Source: an uncultured Amylibacter sp.
GTDB taxonomy: Bacteria > Pseudomonadota > Alphaproteobacteria > Rhodobacterales > Rhodobacteraceae
DNA: 64,000 nt
Assembly (NCBI GenBank): GCA_943846615.1
Contig: OX044354.1
Location: 748,359 to 812,358 of the forward strand
Direction of reading: 5' to 3'
The notes under the pieces were generated by a model. That model did not search any database and had not been told where the DNA came from. It was given only the letters and a program-made list of their open reading frames with translations. Made by a program: the position numbers and the translations under genes. This document shows, one piece after another, positions 55,406-64,000 of this stretch. How positions within the stretch are numbered: position 1 is the stretch's first letter; the number at the start of each line of letters is the position of its first letter.

Positions 55406-56895
55406 TATTTCATACCCTCTGCACGCGCGATCATTTTGCGAACTTCAGCCACTAAATCGGAACGTTTGATTTCCATTTGGGCTGGCTGTGCTTTCCATTC
55501 TTCGGCGGTTTCGATTTCGGCGGATAGGCGCGCGCCCAAGGCGAGATCTTTGATTTGAACGACGCCTGCGTCTTTTTCAACGCCGCCTTCGATGACTGCG
55601 ACGGGGCTGTTGCGTTTGTCGGCGTATTTGAGTTGGTTGCCGAAGTTTTTCGGGTTGCCCATGTACATTTCCGAACGGATGCCCGCGTTGCGCAATTCCG
55701 CGACCATGGTTTGGTAATCGCCCAGACGATCACGATCCATCACCGTTACGACGACAGGGCCGTTTGCGGTTTGATCCATGCGACCCTTTTCGCGCAGTGC
55801 AGCCAACAGGCGATCAACGCCGATGGAAACGCCGGTTGCAGGGACCTCTTGGCCAGTGAAGCGCTTGACAAGATCGTCGTAGCGACCGCCGCCAGACACG
55901 GAGCCGAATTGGCGTTTGCGGCCCTTGGCATCCAAGATTTCGAAGGTCAATTCAGCCTCGTATACGGGGCCAGTGTAATAGCCAAGGCCGCGCACGACGG
56001 ATGGGTCGATGTCGACGCGATCCGCACCGTAGCCGCCAGCGGCCATCAGTTCTCCGATGGTTTCAAGTTCTGCAATACCCTGAAGGCCGATGTCTGATCC
56101 GCCAACTGCGTTACGCAGGTTTGCGATTGTGGCGGATGCATCCGCGCCTTTGGATGTTAGGAATGCCAGAACCGGTGCGGCCTGCATTTCCGTAAGACCA
56201 ACGCCATCGATATATGCGCCTGATGCGTCCAAGCGGCCCTTGCCCAGCAATTCGGTAACACCGTTGATGCCAACTTTGTCGAACTTATCGATTGTGCGTA
56301 AAACGTCGGCCTGTTGGGCCGCGTCTGATACGCCTGTGGTTTCCAGAACGCCATTCAGAACCTTGCGGTTATTAACACGCACAAGGTAATCGCCACGCGG
56401 GATGCCCACGGATTCCAATGTATCAGATAACATGGAACAGATTTCCGCATCCGCCGCCACAGATGGTGCGCCCACAGTATCGGCGTCGCATTGGTAGAAT
56501 TGGCGGTAACGCCCGGGACCTGGCTTTTCATTGCGCCAAACGGGGCCCATTGCGTAGCGGCGGTATGGGCTAGGTAGATCGTTGCGGAATTGGGAATAGA
56601 CGCGTGCCAATGGCGCGGTCAGATCGTAACGTAGTGCCATCCATGAATCGTCTTCGTCTTGCCATGCGAACACGCCTTCGTTTGGGCGATCCACGTCTGG
56701 CAGGAATTTTCCCAATGCTTCTACAGTTTCCACGGCAGGGCTTTCGAGTGCGTCAAAACCGTAGCGATGGTACACTTCGGTGATCTGGGACAGCATTTCA
56801 TTGCGCTGTGCCACATCGGTGCCGAAATAATCGCGAAATCCCTTGGGCGGCAGTGCCTTGGGACGCATTGGTTTTTTCTTTTTATCTTTAGCCAT
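55405..56895 (-). CDS. hisS: Histidyl-tRNA synthetase HisS
   Basis: HisS charges tRNA(His). The 496 residues have a lysine-rich start ([12 protein letters not shown]), then [12 protein letters not shown], class II motif 2 ([28 protein letters not shown]), the histidine-binding [14 protein letters not shown] and [11 protein letters not shown], and a C-terminal anticodon domain (from about 395). It is longer than E. coli HisS (424), as usual for this group. It leads the hisS-hisZ-hisG unit. Confidence 0.97.
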   Translation of the reverse strand: MAKDKKKKPMRPKALPPKGFRDYFGTDVAQRNEMLSQITEVYHRYGFDALESPAVETVEALGKFLPDVDRPNEGVFAWQDEDDSWMALRYDLTAPLARVYSQFRNDLPSPYRRYAMGPVWRNEKPGPGRYRQFYQCDADTVGAPSVAADAEICSMLSDTLESVGIPRGDYLVRVNNRKVLNGVLETTGVSDAAQQADVLRTIDKFDKVGINGVTELLGKGRLDASGAYIDGVGLTEMQAAPVLAFLTSKGADASATIANLRNAVGGSDIGLQGIAELETIGELMAAGGYGADRVDIDPSVVRGLGYYTGPVYEAELTFEILDAKGRKRQFGSVSGGGRYDDLVKRFTGQEVPATGVSIGVDRLLAALREKGRMDQTANGPVVVTVMDRDRLGDYQTMVAELRNAGIRSEMYMGNPKNFGNQLKYADKRNSPVAVIEGGVEKDAGVVQIKDLALGARLSAEIETAEEWKAQPAQMEIKRSDLVAEVRKMIARAEGMK

Positions 56896-56991
56896 GGGTG
56901 TATTTCCTATCCTTAACCCTCATGTAGCGGATTGGGGATTGTGGGGCAAGCGAGCCTTGCCAAGTTTGGTGCATCGGCGTAACACATAAAT

Positions 56992-57204
56992 ATGGAACAA
57001 AATGACCGTATGATTGATCTGGAAATTAAACTGACAGAGGCGTTGCGTCTGGCAGAGGAATTATCCGACGTTGTCGCCGATCACGCCAACCGTTTGCAGG
57101 TGGCCGAGCGCCGCATTCAAATGTTGATGGAACGCGCCGCCGCTGATGAAGCGAATTCAAGCAATGGCATCACCATGAACGACGCCCCCCCCCCACATTG
57201 GTAA
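56992..57204 (+). CDS. slyX: SlyX family protein
   Basis: The 70-residue protein is a coiled coil (LEIKLTEALRLAEELSDVVADHANRL) with a proline-rich end DAPPPHW, the SlyX pattern (E. coli ends PPHY). Its function is unknown. A run of nine C (57186-57194) just before the stop is a homopolymer that is prone to sequencing error. The AhpD-like gene follows after three bases. Confidence 0.87.
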   Translation: MEQNDRMIDLEIKLTEALRLAEELSDVVADHANRLQVAERRIQMLMERAAADEANSSNGITMNDAPPPHW

Positions 57205-57207
57205 GAT

Positions 57208-57780
57208 ATGACACAACAAATTAGCCGCTTCCCTACCCCTGAAATTGACAGCCTGCCCGATGATATTCGGGAACGTATTTTAGGCGTTCAGGAAAAGGCG
57301 GGATTTGTGCCGAATGTGTTTTTGACATTCGCCCATCGTCCCGCAGAATTCCGTGCGTTTTTCGCATATCATGATGCGTTGATGGACAAGGAAAGTGGTT
57401 TAACGCAGGTGGATCGCGAGATGATTATCGTGGCCACGTCGAATGTGAACGGGTGTTTGTATTGCGTGATTGCCCATGGTGCGGTGTTACGTATTCGCGC
57501 TAAGAATGCGTTGATCGCAGATCAGGTGGCGGTGAATTATCGCAAGGCGGATATTACCGATCGTCAAAAGGCAATGTTAGATTTTGCGATGAAGGTCTGT
57601 ACGGATTCAGCGACCGTTGGTCAGGATGATTACGATACATTGGCCGAACATGGGTTCAGCGAAGAAGACGTTTGGGATATCGGCGCCATCACCGCATTCT
57701 TCGGATTATCCAACCGCATGGTGAATGTGACGGGGATGCGCCCGAACAATGAATTCTTTGCAATGGCACGTGATATTTAG
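57208..57780 (+). CDS. Peroxidase-related enzyme, AhpD-like (carboxymuconolactone decarboxylase fold)
   Basis: The 190-residue protein has the redox motif CLYC (Cys83, Cys86) with His90 in the order C-x2-C-x3-H, characteristic of AhpD-like alkylhydroperoxidases. The preceding helix, LTQVDREMIIVATSNVNG, and the closing FFGLSNRMVNVTGMRPNNEFF are typical of the peroxidase-related subgroup. It converges on the hydrolase-OsmC gene with a four-base overlap. OsmC domains also act on organic hydroperoxides, so both neighbours may serve peroxide defence. Confidence 0.92.
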   Translation: MTQQISRFPTPEIDSLPDDIRERILGVQEKAGFVPNVFLTFAHRPAEFRAFFAYHDALMDKESGLTQVDREMIIVATSNVNGCLYCVIAHGAVLRIRAKNALIADQVAVNYRKADITDRQKAMLDFAMKVCTDSATVGQDDYDTLAEHGFSEEDVWDIGAITAFFGLSNRMVNVTGMRPNNEFFAMARDI

Positions 57781-58994
57781 GCCAGTTTGGTTTTAATCGA
57801 TATTTCGGATTCCAGTGTTTTATGCACGGGGCATTTATCCGCGATTTCCAATAAGCGTGCGCGTTGATCCGCGTCCAGATCGCCCGTCAGGGTGATTGAT
57901 CGCACGAATTGATCCACCTTGCCGGTTTTGGTTTCGCAATCATCACATGTTTCCGCGTGGATTTTATCGTGCGTCACATCCACCGCTACGTTTTCCAACG
58001 GCCATTTTTTGCGGTTGGCATACATGCGGATGGTCATAGATGTGCATGCCGCCAGCCCCGCAGACAGGAACCCAAACGGGGTGAGGCCCAAGTTGGTGCC
58101 GCCATAGGCGATGGGTTCATCAGCCAAAACGTGGTGATGGGGGCCTGCGTTGATATCTTGGAGGAAACCATCGGGGGATACCTCGGTCGATCGCACGATG
58201 CCTTCGGGGGCGGATGGGGTTGGTTTTGGATCTGGTAGATCAAGGTATCTGTCTGACCATGCTGCGATCACGTCGGCGGCGTATTCGGCATCGGCGGGTT
58301 TGGATAATAGGTGGTCTGCGTTGTCCAATGTCACAAAACTTTTGGGGTGTTTGGCGGCGGTGAAGATTTGGGCGGCGCTCTCGACGCCCACGGTGTCGTC
58401 AATCGGGGAATGTAGGATCAGTATTGCGCGTTTTAGGGTGCCGATGCAGGCGTCCAATGATTGGGCGTTTACATCGTCGACGAAGCTTTGGCGGATGGTG
58501 AAGGGGCGGCCTGCCAGATCAACTTGGGCTGCGCCCTTCTCGCTAATCTCGTCCAGTGCTTGTCCGAAATTATGCACCACGTGAGATGGATCGGCGGGGG
58601 CACCGATTGTGGTGATTGCCTTGACCGATGGCAATTCCTTGGCCGCGCGTAACACGGCGGCACCGCCAAGTGAGTGACCGATTAATAATGATGGTGATTG
58701 CATGTTTTGGGTCAGGTAATCCGCCGCCAAGATCATATCGGCAACGTTGGTGGAAAAGTTGGTGTTGGCGAAATCGCCCATGGATTTTCCAAGCCCCGTG
58801 AAATCAAAGCGCAACACGGCAATGCCCATGGAGGCAAGTCGTTGGGATATGCGCCGCGCGGCGGGGATATCCTTGGAACAGGTGAAGCAATGCGCGAAGA
58901 TTGCGGTGGCGTTTACGGTGCCTGTTGGCATGTCGATGATCGCGGCCAGTTCATCGCCCGCGTGGCCTGTGAAGGTGATTTTTTGAGATGGCAT
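57777..58994 (-). CDS. Bifunctional alpha/beta hydrolase-OsmC fusion protein
   Basis: The N-terminal 255 residues are an alpha/beta hydrolase with [19 protein letters not shown] and the nucleophile elbow GHSLGG (Ser108). The C-terminal 140 residues are an OsmC domain with its two redox cysteines, Cys317 in [10 protein letters not shown] and Cys388 in DKCPVH. Such fusions are known in proteobacteria; OsmC reduces organic hydroperoxides with thiols, and the hydrolase might free fatty-acid peroxides from lipids, which is an inference. No frameshift separates the parts. Confidence 0.93.
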   Translation of the reverse strand: MPSQKITFTGHAGDELAAIIDMPTGTVNATAIFAHCFTCSKDIPAARRISQRLASMGIAVLRFDFTGLGKSMGDFANTNFSTNVADMILAADYLTQNMQSPSLLIGHSLGGAAVLRAAKELPSVKAITTIGAPADPSHVVHNFGQALDEISEKGAAQVDLAGRPFTIRQSFVDDVNAQSLDACIGTLKRAILILHSPIDDTVGVESAAQIFTAAKHPKSFVTLDNADHLLSKPADAEYAADVIAAWSDRYLDLPDPKPTPSAPEGIVRSTEVSPDGFLQDINAGPHHHVLADEPIAYGGTNLGLTPFGFLSAGLAACTSMTIRMYANRKKWPLENVAVDVTHDKIHAETCDDCETKTGKVDQFVRSITLTGDLDADQRARLLEIADKCPVHKTLESEISIKTKLA

Positions 58995-59157
58995 GTCGAA
59001 ATCCTTAAATTTAAACCGACCATGATGTTTTCAGCACTTGATTGCAAAGTCAAATTAGTGGGGTCGCGAAGATGTGTAGTTGGTATTTAGTCGTGATGTC
59101 CAAACGTGGACATCTCCTTAACTTATTGTTTTATTTATCATGTTACCAAGTCGTAAG

Positions 59158-59934
59158 TTATTTCGCGAGATCGCGATCCAATCTACTGGGATCAAACCAA
59201 ACACAATATAGCGTTGTCATAACGCTGATAGAAATCATTCCACTTACGAGATTAAATAGGGCGTCGAGTATCGCTTTTAGAGCCGACATCCGCATACTTT
59301 CGATAAGAATGGTGGGCAAGCCAAAGATTACGAAAAGTATAAATGCGAGGAATAGCAAGCGGCCAAAATTTACCCAAGTTTCGTCAAGCGCTTCATAAAA
59401 CCCTTCTGATGATTTTATCGCCCTTGCAGGCAGTAAGACGGACAGCCCAAGCCATGCAACCGTCGCCAATACACCGACAATCAATCCAAAAAACAAAGCA
59501 ATGGGTTTGCCGAAAGATGAAAACAAGGCTCCGAGCACAGAAATAATGATAGACACAAAAATTACAAACAAAGCGATTAAAAAGACCGTCCCTATGTAGC
59601 CCAAGATACGGTCGAAATTTAACTTCGGAATAAACCCTGTTGGCAGTTCATCAAGAAGTATATATCGGTGCCACGCTACGGCGCCCCATGCGGAGCTAAT
59701 CGCCATCAACACGGAAGTAAGAACTATTACGGCCCAACTAATTTCACCAGCGGCTACAAATCTGTTAAGCGCTCTTGAATCAAAAACAACACTTGGGCCA
59801 CCAAATGCGATTAAAAACCCAACACCCCCTATTAAAATTGTGAATATTACAGGAATACCAAACACGCGAAGAGTATTTTTTGGGTTTGATGTTAACATCG
59901 ACATAGCGTGTTTTAATATTTCAATAGCATTCAT
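59158..59934 (-). CDS. Six-helix membrane protein of unknown function, paralogue of the gene at 34350
   Basis: The 258-residue protein has about six hydrophobic helices with the middle mark AWHRYILLDE and the end ISVMTTLYCVWFDPSRLD, shared in position with the protein at 34350-35150. It has no signal peptide or known domain. AAGGTGA lies six bases before the ATG at 59934, so the longer frame to 59988 is not needed. It follows dnaE in the same direction after 60 AT-rich bases. The function is unknown. Confidence 0.82.
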   Translation of the reverse strand: MNAIEILKHAMSMLTSNPKNTLRVFGIPVIFTILIGGVGFLIAFGGPSVVFDSRALNRFVAAGEISWAVIVLTSVLMAISSAWGAVAWHRYILLDELPTGFIPKLNFDRILGYIGTVFLIALFVIFVSIIISVLGALFSSFGKPIALFFGLIVGVLATVAWLGLSVLLPARAIKSSEGFYEALDETWVNFGRLLFLAFILFVIFGLPTILIESMRMSALKAILDALFNLVSGMISISVMTTLYCVWFDPSRLDRDLAK

Positions 59935-59997
59935 AGAATTCACCTTGGTTAAAAAAATATACTTAACTTTTACAATCATAAGGCGCAATATTTAATC

Positions 59998-62900
59998 CTA
60001 AAACTCCTCCACATCCAACACACCCGTAATGTGCTTAATCGCGCCCTTAATCTGTGGGTTCATTGGATATTCGCCTTTCAGCGCGATTTCGACTTCTCCC
60101 GGTAATTCGGGATGGGACAGCACCAAATGTACGGGGCCGCGGCCGCGTTGAGGGGCGCCTTCGTTTTTGTCGTTTAGGCGGGTGGAGATGGATGTGATTG
60201 CGGCCTCGTCGGAGACGAAAATCTTGAGCCCCATTGCCGCCGCGTCCGCGACGGATACGTCGGCGGGTTGGACGCCGCGGGCGAGGAGTTTTAGCTGGTC
60301 TGCTTCGACGTTTGCCTCGACCGTTAGGACCACGTTTTGACCCGAAACCAATTGATCACCGAATTTTTCCAATGTGTCGGAGAAAATCGTCACCTCGTAC
60401 GCGCCAGTTGGATCGGTGAGTTGGGCAAAGGCAAAGCGGTTACCGCGTGCGGATTTGCGGATTTGGATGCCTGCGACGGAGCCTGCGATTTTGGCGACGA
60501 CTTTCGATCCTTGAGCCTTTTGTTCCAACTCTTTCAACGTCAGCACGTTTTTACGCTTTAATGCGCCCATGTAATCGTCCAGCGGGTGACCAGACAGGTA
60601 GAAACCGATCGCTTTGTGTTCCTCGGACAGGCGTTCAACGGGGAGCCAGTCATCGGGCATGGGGAGGCGCGGTGCGGGCAAATCTTCGCCTGCGTCACCG
60701 AACAGGCCACCTTGGGAAGAGTTCATTTCAGCGTGCGTTGCGGCGGAGTAGCCGACGAGTGCGTCCAAGCTGTCGAAAACTTTGCGACGGTTGCTGTCGA
60801 GTTGATCGAATGCGCCTGCACGCGCCAGCATTTCCATCGGGCGTTTGCCAACGCGTTTTAGGTCGACGCGGCGTGCGACGTCCATCAAATTCTTGAATGG
60901 GCCGCCCTCGGCGCGGGCGTCTGTGATCAGGCGCATTGCTTCGGCGCCGACGTTTTTTAGACCGCCCAGCGCGTAGGCGATTTTGCCGTCTTTGACCGAA
61001 AATAATGCTTCTGAGCGGTTGATACACGGCGGGATCATTTCGATTTCGAGGCGTTTTACTTCCTCGAAGAAGATATGCAGTTTATCGGTCAGGTGAAGAT
61101 CGCAGTTCATGACGGATGCCATGAATTCAATTGGGTAATTCGCCTTTAGCCAGCTTGTTTGGTATGACACAACGGCGTAGGCGGCGGCGTGGGATTTGTT
61201 AAAGCCGTAGTTGGCGAATTTATCCAGCAGGTCCCAGACCTCTTTGGCCTTTTTCGCGTCGACGCCGTTTTTGGCGGCACCTTCGAGGAATTTTGGACGT
61301 TCTTTGTCCATTTCCGCCTGAATTTTCTTACCCATCGCGCGGCGCAGCAAATCCGCGCCACCCAATGAATATCCCGCCATTTCTTGGGCGATCTGCATCA
61401 CCTGTTCTTGGTAGACGATGATGCCTTGGGTTTCTTCCAGCAGGTGGTCGATTGACGGGTGCATCAATTCGCGGTCCGCGCGGCCGTTTTTCACGTCGCA
61501 ATATTGCGGGATGTTTTCCATCGGACCCGGACGATACAGGGCCACCAGCGCGACGATATCCTCGACGCAGTTGGGTTTCATGCGGCGCAGCGCGTCCATC
61601 ATGCCGGTTGATTCCACCTGAAACACCGCGACGGTTTTGGCGGAGGCGTAGAGTTCGAATGTTGCGTCGTCTTCGAGATCAATCGCACCGATGTCGATGT
61701 CGATGCCGCGCTGTGCGATGAAATCAACCGCGCCTTGGATCACGGTGAGGGTTTTTAGACCCAAGAAATCGAATTTCACCAGACCCGCTTGTTCAACCCA
61801 TTTCATGTTGAATTGGGTGGCGGGCATGTCGGATTTTGGATCTTGGTAGAGGGGGACGAGTTCATCCAGTGAGCGATCCCCGATCACAACACCCGCCGCG
61901 TGGGTTGATGCGTTGCGCAATAACCCCTCGACCTGTTGGGCGTAGGTTAGCAGGCGATCGACGACCTCTTCGTTCTTGGCCATTTCGCGCAATTGCGGTT
62001 CTTCGGATAATGCTTTTTCAATGGAAACGGGTTTAACGCCCTCGACGGGGATCAGTTTGGACAGGCGATCCACCTGACCGTATGGCATTTGCAAAACGCG
62101 ACCAACGTCGCGCACTGCCGCCTTGGACAAGAGGCCACCGAAGGTGATGATTTGGCCAACGCGGTCGCGTCCATACTTTTCCTGAACGTAACGGATGACT
62201 TCCTCGCGGCGATCCATACAAAAGTCGATGTCGAAATCGGGCATCGATACACGTTCAGGGTTTAGGAACCGTTCGAACAGCAGTGAGTAGCGCAGAGGAT
62301 CAAGGTCGGTGATCGTCAGGGCATAGGCCACCAGTGAACCCGCACCAGAACCACGGCCCGGACCGACGGGGATGTTGTTTTCCTTGGACCAATGGATGAA
62401 GTCGGCAACAATTAAGAAGTAGCCCGGGAATCCCATTCCCTCGATAATGCCAAGTTCGAAATCGAGGCGTTCTTGGTATTCTTCGACCGTGGCTGCATGG
62501 GGAATGACAGCCAAACGATCCTTTAGGCCTTCGTTCGCTTGGCGACGCAGTTCTTCGACTTCGTCTTCGGCGAATTTGGGCAGGATGGGATCGCGTTTGT
62601 AGGTTTTGAACGCACAGCGTTTGGCGATTTCAATGGTGTTATCGATAGCCTCTGGCAGGTCAGAAAACAGTTCCATCATTTCATCGGTAGATTTGAAATA
62701 ATGTTCGGGGGTTAAACGGCGACGCCCCTCTTGTTGATCGACATAGGTGCCTTCGGAAATACACAGCAGGGCATCATGCGCCGCGTACATATCGCGCTTG
62801 GGGAAATAGACGTCATTGGTGGCGACCAATGGCAGGTTCATCGCGTAGGCCATTTCGACGAAATGTTGTTCGGTTGCGGCCTCTTCTGGCGTGTACTTTT

Positions 62901-63450
62901 CGCCGTCTGATCCGTGGCGTTGCAATTCGACGTATGTGCGGTTTTCGAAAATTTCAGACAGGTGTTTCATCAACATCTGTGCTTTGTCGATTTGACCGTC
63001 CTGTAGCAATTGACCGATCGGGCCAAGTGCGCCGCCCGTTAAACAAATTAGACCTTCGTTATGGGCTTGGAGTTGTGCGGTGGTGACATGGGGTGGTTCA
63101 TCACCTGATTCCAAGAATAGGCAAGAATTGAGCTTCATCAAGTTTAGATAGCCCGCTTCGTTTTGAGCCAACAAAACCAATGGCAGTGGTGCGGGATTGC
63201 GATCACGAGGGTTATCCGCCTTGGCGTACGCCAGATCAACCTGACATCCGACAATCGGCTGCACACCCGCGCCCGATGCCATTTCCGAAAATTCCAACGC
63301 CGCGAACATGTTGTTGCTGTCAGTCAGGGCAACCGCTGGTTGGCCTGCTTTGGCCACAACATCGGGCAGCTTTTTGACATGCATAGCGCCCTCTAACAAG
63401 GAATAGGCGGAGTGCAGGCGCAAGTGAATGAATCGGTTTCTGTTTCTCAT
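59998..63450 (-). CDS. dnaE: DNA polymerase III alpha subunit DnaE
   Basis: DnaE is the replicative polymerase catalytic subunit. The 1150 residues have an N-terminal PHP domain (FIHLRLHSAYSLLEGAM), the polymerase palm acidic motif PDFDIDFCMDRR near residue 398, GPGRGSGAGSLVAYAL, the fingers and helix-hairpin-helix region (SHAAAYAVVSYQT), and a C-terminal OB fold (KVVAKIAGSVAGIQIRK from about 985). Length fits DnaE1. The start at 63450 matches the family, beginning just before the PHP domain. Confidence 0.98.
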   Translation of the reverse strand: MRNRNRFIHLRLHSAYSLLEGAMHVKKLPDVVAKAGQPAVALTDSNNMFAALEFSEMASGAGVQPIVGCQVDLAYAKADNPRDRNPAPLPLVLLAQNEAGYLNLMKLNSCLFLESGDEPPHVTTAQLQAHNEGLICLTGGALGPIGQLLQDGQIDKAQMLMKHLSEIFENRTYVELQRHGSDGEKYTPEEAATEQHFVEMAYAMNLPLVATNDVYFPKRDMYAAHDALLCISEGTYVDQQEGRRRLTPEHYFKSTDEMMELFSDLPEAIDNTIEIAKRCAFKTYKRDPILPKFAEDEVEELRRQANEGLKDRLAVIPHAATVEEYQERLDFELGIIEGMGFPGYFLIVADFIHWSKENNIPVGPGRGSGAGSLVAYALTITDLDPLRYSLLFERFLNPERVSMPDFDIDFCMDRREEVIRYVQEKYGRDRVGQIITFGGLLSKAAVRDVGRVLQMPYGQVDRLSKLIPVEGVKPVSIEKALSEEPQLREMAKNEEVVDRLLTYAQQVEGLLRNASTHAAGVVIGDRSLDELVPLYQDPKSDMPATQFNMKWVEQAGLVKFDFLGLKTLTVIQGAVDFIAQRGIDIDIGAIDLEDDATFELYASAKTVAVFQVESTGMMDALRRMKPNCVEDIVALVALYRPGPMENIPQYCDVKNGRADRELMHPSIDHLLEETQGIIVYQEQVMQIAQEMAGYSLGGADLLRRAMGKKIQAEMDKERPKFLEGAAKNGVDAKKAKEVWDLLDKFANYGFNKSHAAAYAVVSYQTSWLKANYPIEFMASVMNCDLHLTDKLHIFFEEVKRLEIEMIPPCINRSEALFSVKDGKIAYALGGLKNVGAEAMRLITDARAEGGPFKNLMDVARRVDLKRVGKRPMEMLARAGAFDQLDSNRRKVFDSLDALVGYSAATHAEMNSSQGGLFGDAGEDLPAPRLPMPDDWLPVERLSEEHKAIGFYLSGHPLDDYMGALKRKNVLTLKELEQKAQGSKVVAKIAGSVAGIQIRKSARGNRFAFAQLTDPTGAYEVTIFSDTLEKFGDQLVSGQNVVLTVEANVEADQLKLLARGVQPADVSVADAAAMGLKIFVSDEAAITSISTRLNDKNEGAPQRGRGPVHLVLSHPELPGEVEIALKGEYPMNPQIKGAIKHITGVLDVEEF

Positions 63451-63488
63451 GGGGGCAAGCTACAGCAGTTGAGCGGGTCGCCCAATAC

Positions 63489-64000
63489 CTAACCGTCGTG
63501 TCGCGCGGAATATCGTGATTGACGCCAGATGAAATAGAGGATGGTGATCGTGATGATGTCCAATACACCAGCCACGACATACGGTGCGCCTGGGAAATAG
63601 ATTGGGGCCGTTTCGGATGCGAAATAGAAGAATGCGCCCGTCATCACCACGGGGCCGATGATTGTGGCGATTGCGCCAACGGATGTGAACACGCCTTGTA
63701 ATTCGCCTTGGGCATCATCGGGGGTGGCGCGGGCGGCGATGCCCTGAAGGGATGGAGTAGTCAGGAATGAGAGCGCCATTGCGAAGATGACCACATATAC
63801 CATCCAGCCCGTGGTGACGAATGCGATGGCGAAATGTGACAGGATGGACACGGCTAACCCAAGCCCCAATGAATTCCATTCACCAATGCGCGGGACGATG
63901 ATGCGGATTAAGTAACCTTGGGTAAAGGCCAGCGTTATGCCAAAGGCGGCCAGAGAGAAGCCAACCTGTGTTGTTGACCAATCGAATTTTTCGATTGTGT
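63489..64000 (-). CDS. C-terminal part of a TetA/TCR-type MFS transporter, cut by the window edge
   Basis: The last 170 residues of a major facilitator protein are seen, with the start beyond the window. KFDWSTTQVGFSLAAFG and QGYLIRIIVPRIGEWNSL resemble helix 7-8 and the loop of TCR/Tet family transporters; SLQGIAARATPDDAQGELQGVFTSVGAIATIIGPVV is the following GxLQG-type motif of the same group. In this family the substrate may be tetracycline, a sugar-phosphate or another metabolite; resistance cannot be claimed. It lies 38 bases downstream of the dnaE start on the same strand. Confidence 0.88.
   Translation of the reverse strand, partial: TIEKFDWSTTQVGFSLAAFGITLAFTQGYLIRIIVPRIGEWNSLGLGLAVSILSHFAIAFVTTGWMVYVVIFAMALSFLTTPSLQGIAARATPDDAQGELQGVFTSVGAIATIIGPVVMTGAFFYFASETAPIYFPGAPYVVAGVLDIITITILYFIWRQSRYSARHDG

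Overview
The window is chromosomal DNA of a free-living alphaproteobacterium, most probably a marine Rhodobacterales (Roseobacter-type) species. The main evidence is gene order typical of that order: Hsp20 next to a DUF1150 gene; lysC-ptsP; the cytochrome oxidase run ctaC-ctaB-(56-aa gene)-ctaG-ctaE-SURF1 followed by thrC, an M16 peptidase and a GNAT gene; hisS-hisZ-hisG with a short HisG; and a DUF1489 gene. Base composition looks moderate for this group, which are often GC-rich. I could not compute it, so the genus stays open. I saw no rRNA or tRNA gene, CRISPR array, insertion sequence or prophage.

Layout. 1-8192: a truncated gene, DUF1150 and Hsp20 behind a heat-shock-type promoter; then a DUF465 gene with purE-purK; a lipase-like gene, a DMT exporter and dtd; groES-groL under a perfect CIRCE operator, with an unusual run of hairpins after groL; and a second DMT exporter. 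8655-17699: lysC-ptsP, an exported leucine-rich-repeat protein, a GNAT gene, and a tight run of flavin reductase, dual-specificity phosphatase, mtnP, lipoprotein hydrolase and apt. In that run MtnP releases adenine and Apt salvages it. 17809-27893, all on the minus strand: an FAD-linked oxidase, a membrane LytTR regulator, a GNAT gene, an M16 peptidase, thrC, and the aa3-type oxidase assembly cluster, including a 56-residue gene. 28053-34353: tldD, two tandem paralogous exported proteins of unknown function, a dprA broken by one extra base in a G run, and topA.

34350-46226: a membrane protein that has a paralogue at 59 kb, a receiver-domain protein, a DUF1467 protein, a DUF2158-type protein with an RGG tail, an EI24/CysZ protein, a GNAT gene, an exported DUF1501/DUF1800 pair, aspS, a CPBP protein, and pxpC-pxpB-pxpA (5-oxoprolinase). 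46356-64000: a GMC oxidoreductase with a glycerate kinase, the B12-dependent ribonucleotide reductase, DUF1489, panC, an orphan secreted protein, hisS-hisZ-hisG, slyX, an AhpD-like enzyme, a hydrolase-OsmC fusion, dnaE, and the end of a Tet-type MFS transporter.

Most of the window is housekeeping. The parts worth a second look are the tandem paralogues at 29.6-30.5 kb with the frameshifted dprA beside them, the hairpin series after groL, the RGG-tailed protein, the pair of six-helix membrane paralogues and the orphan secreted protein at 53 kb. None of these amounts to a demonstrated new system.
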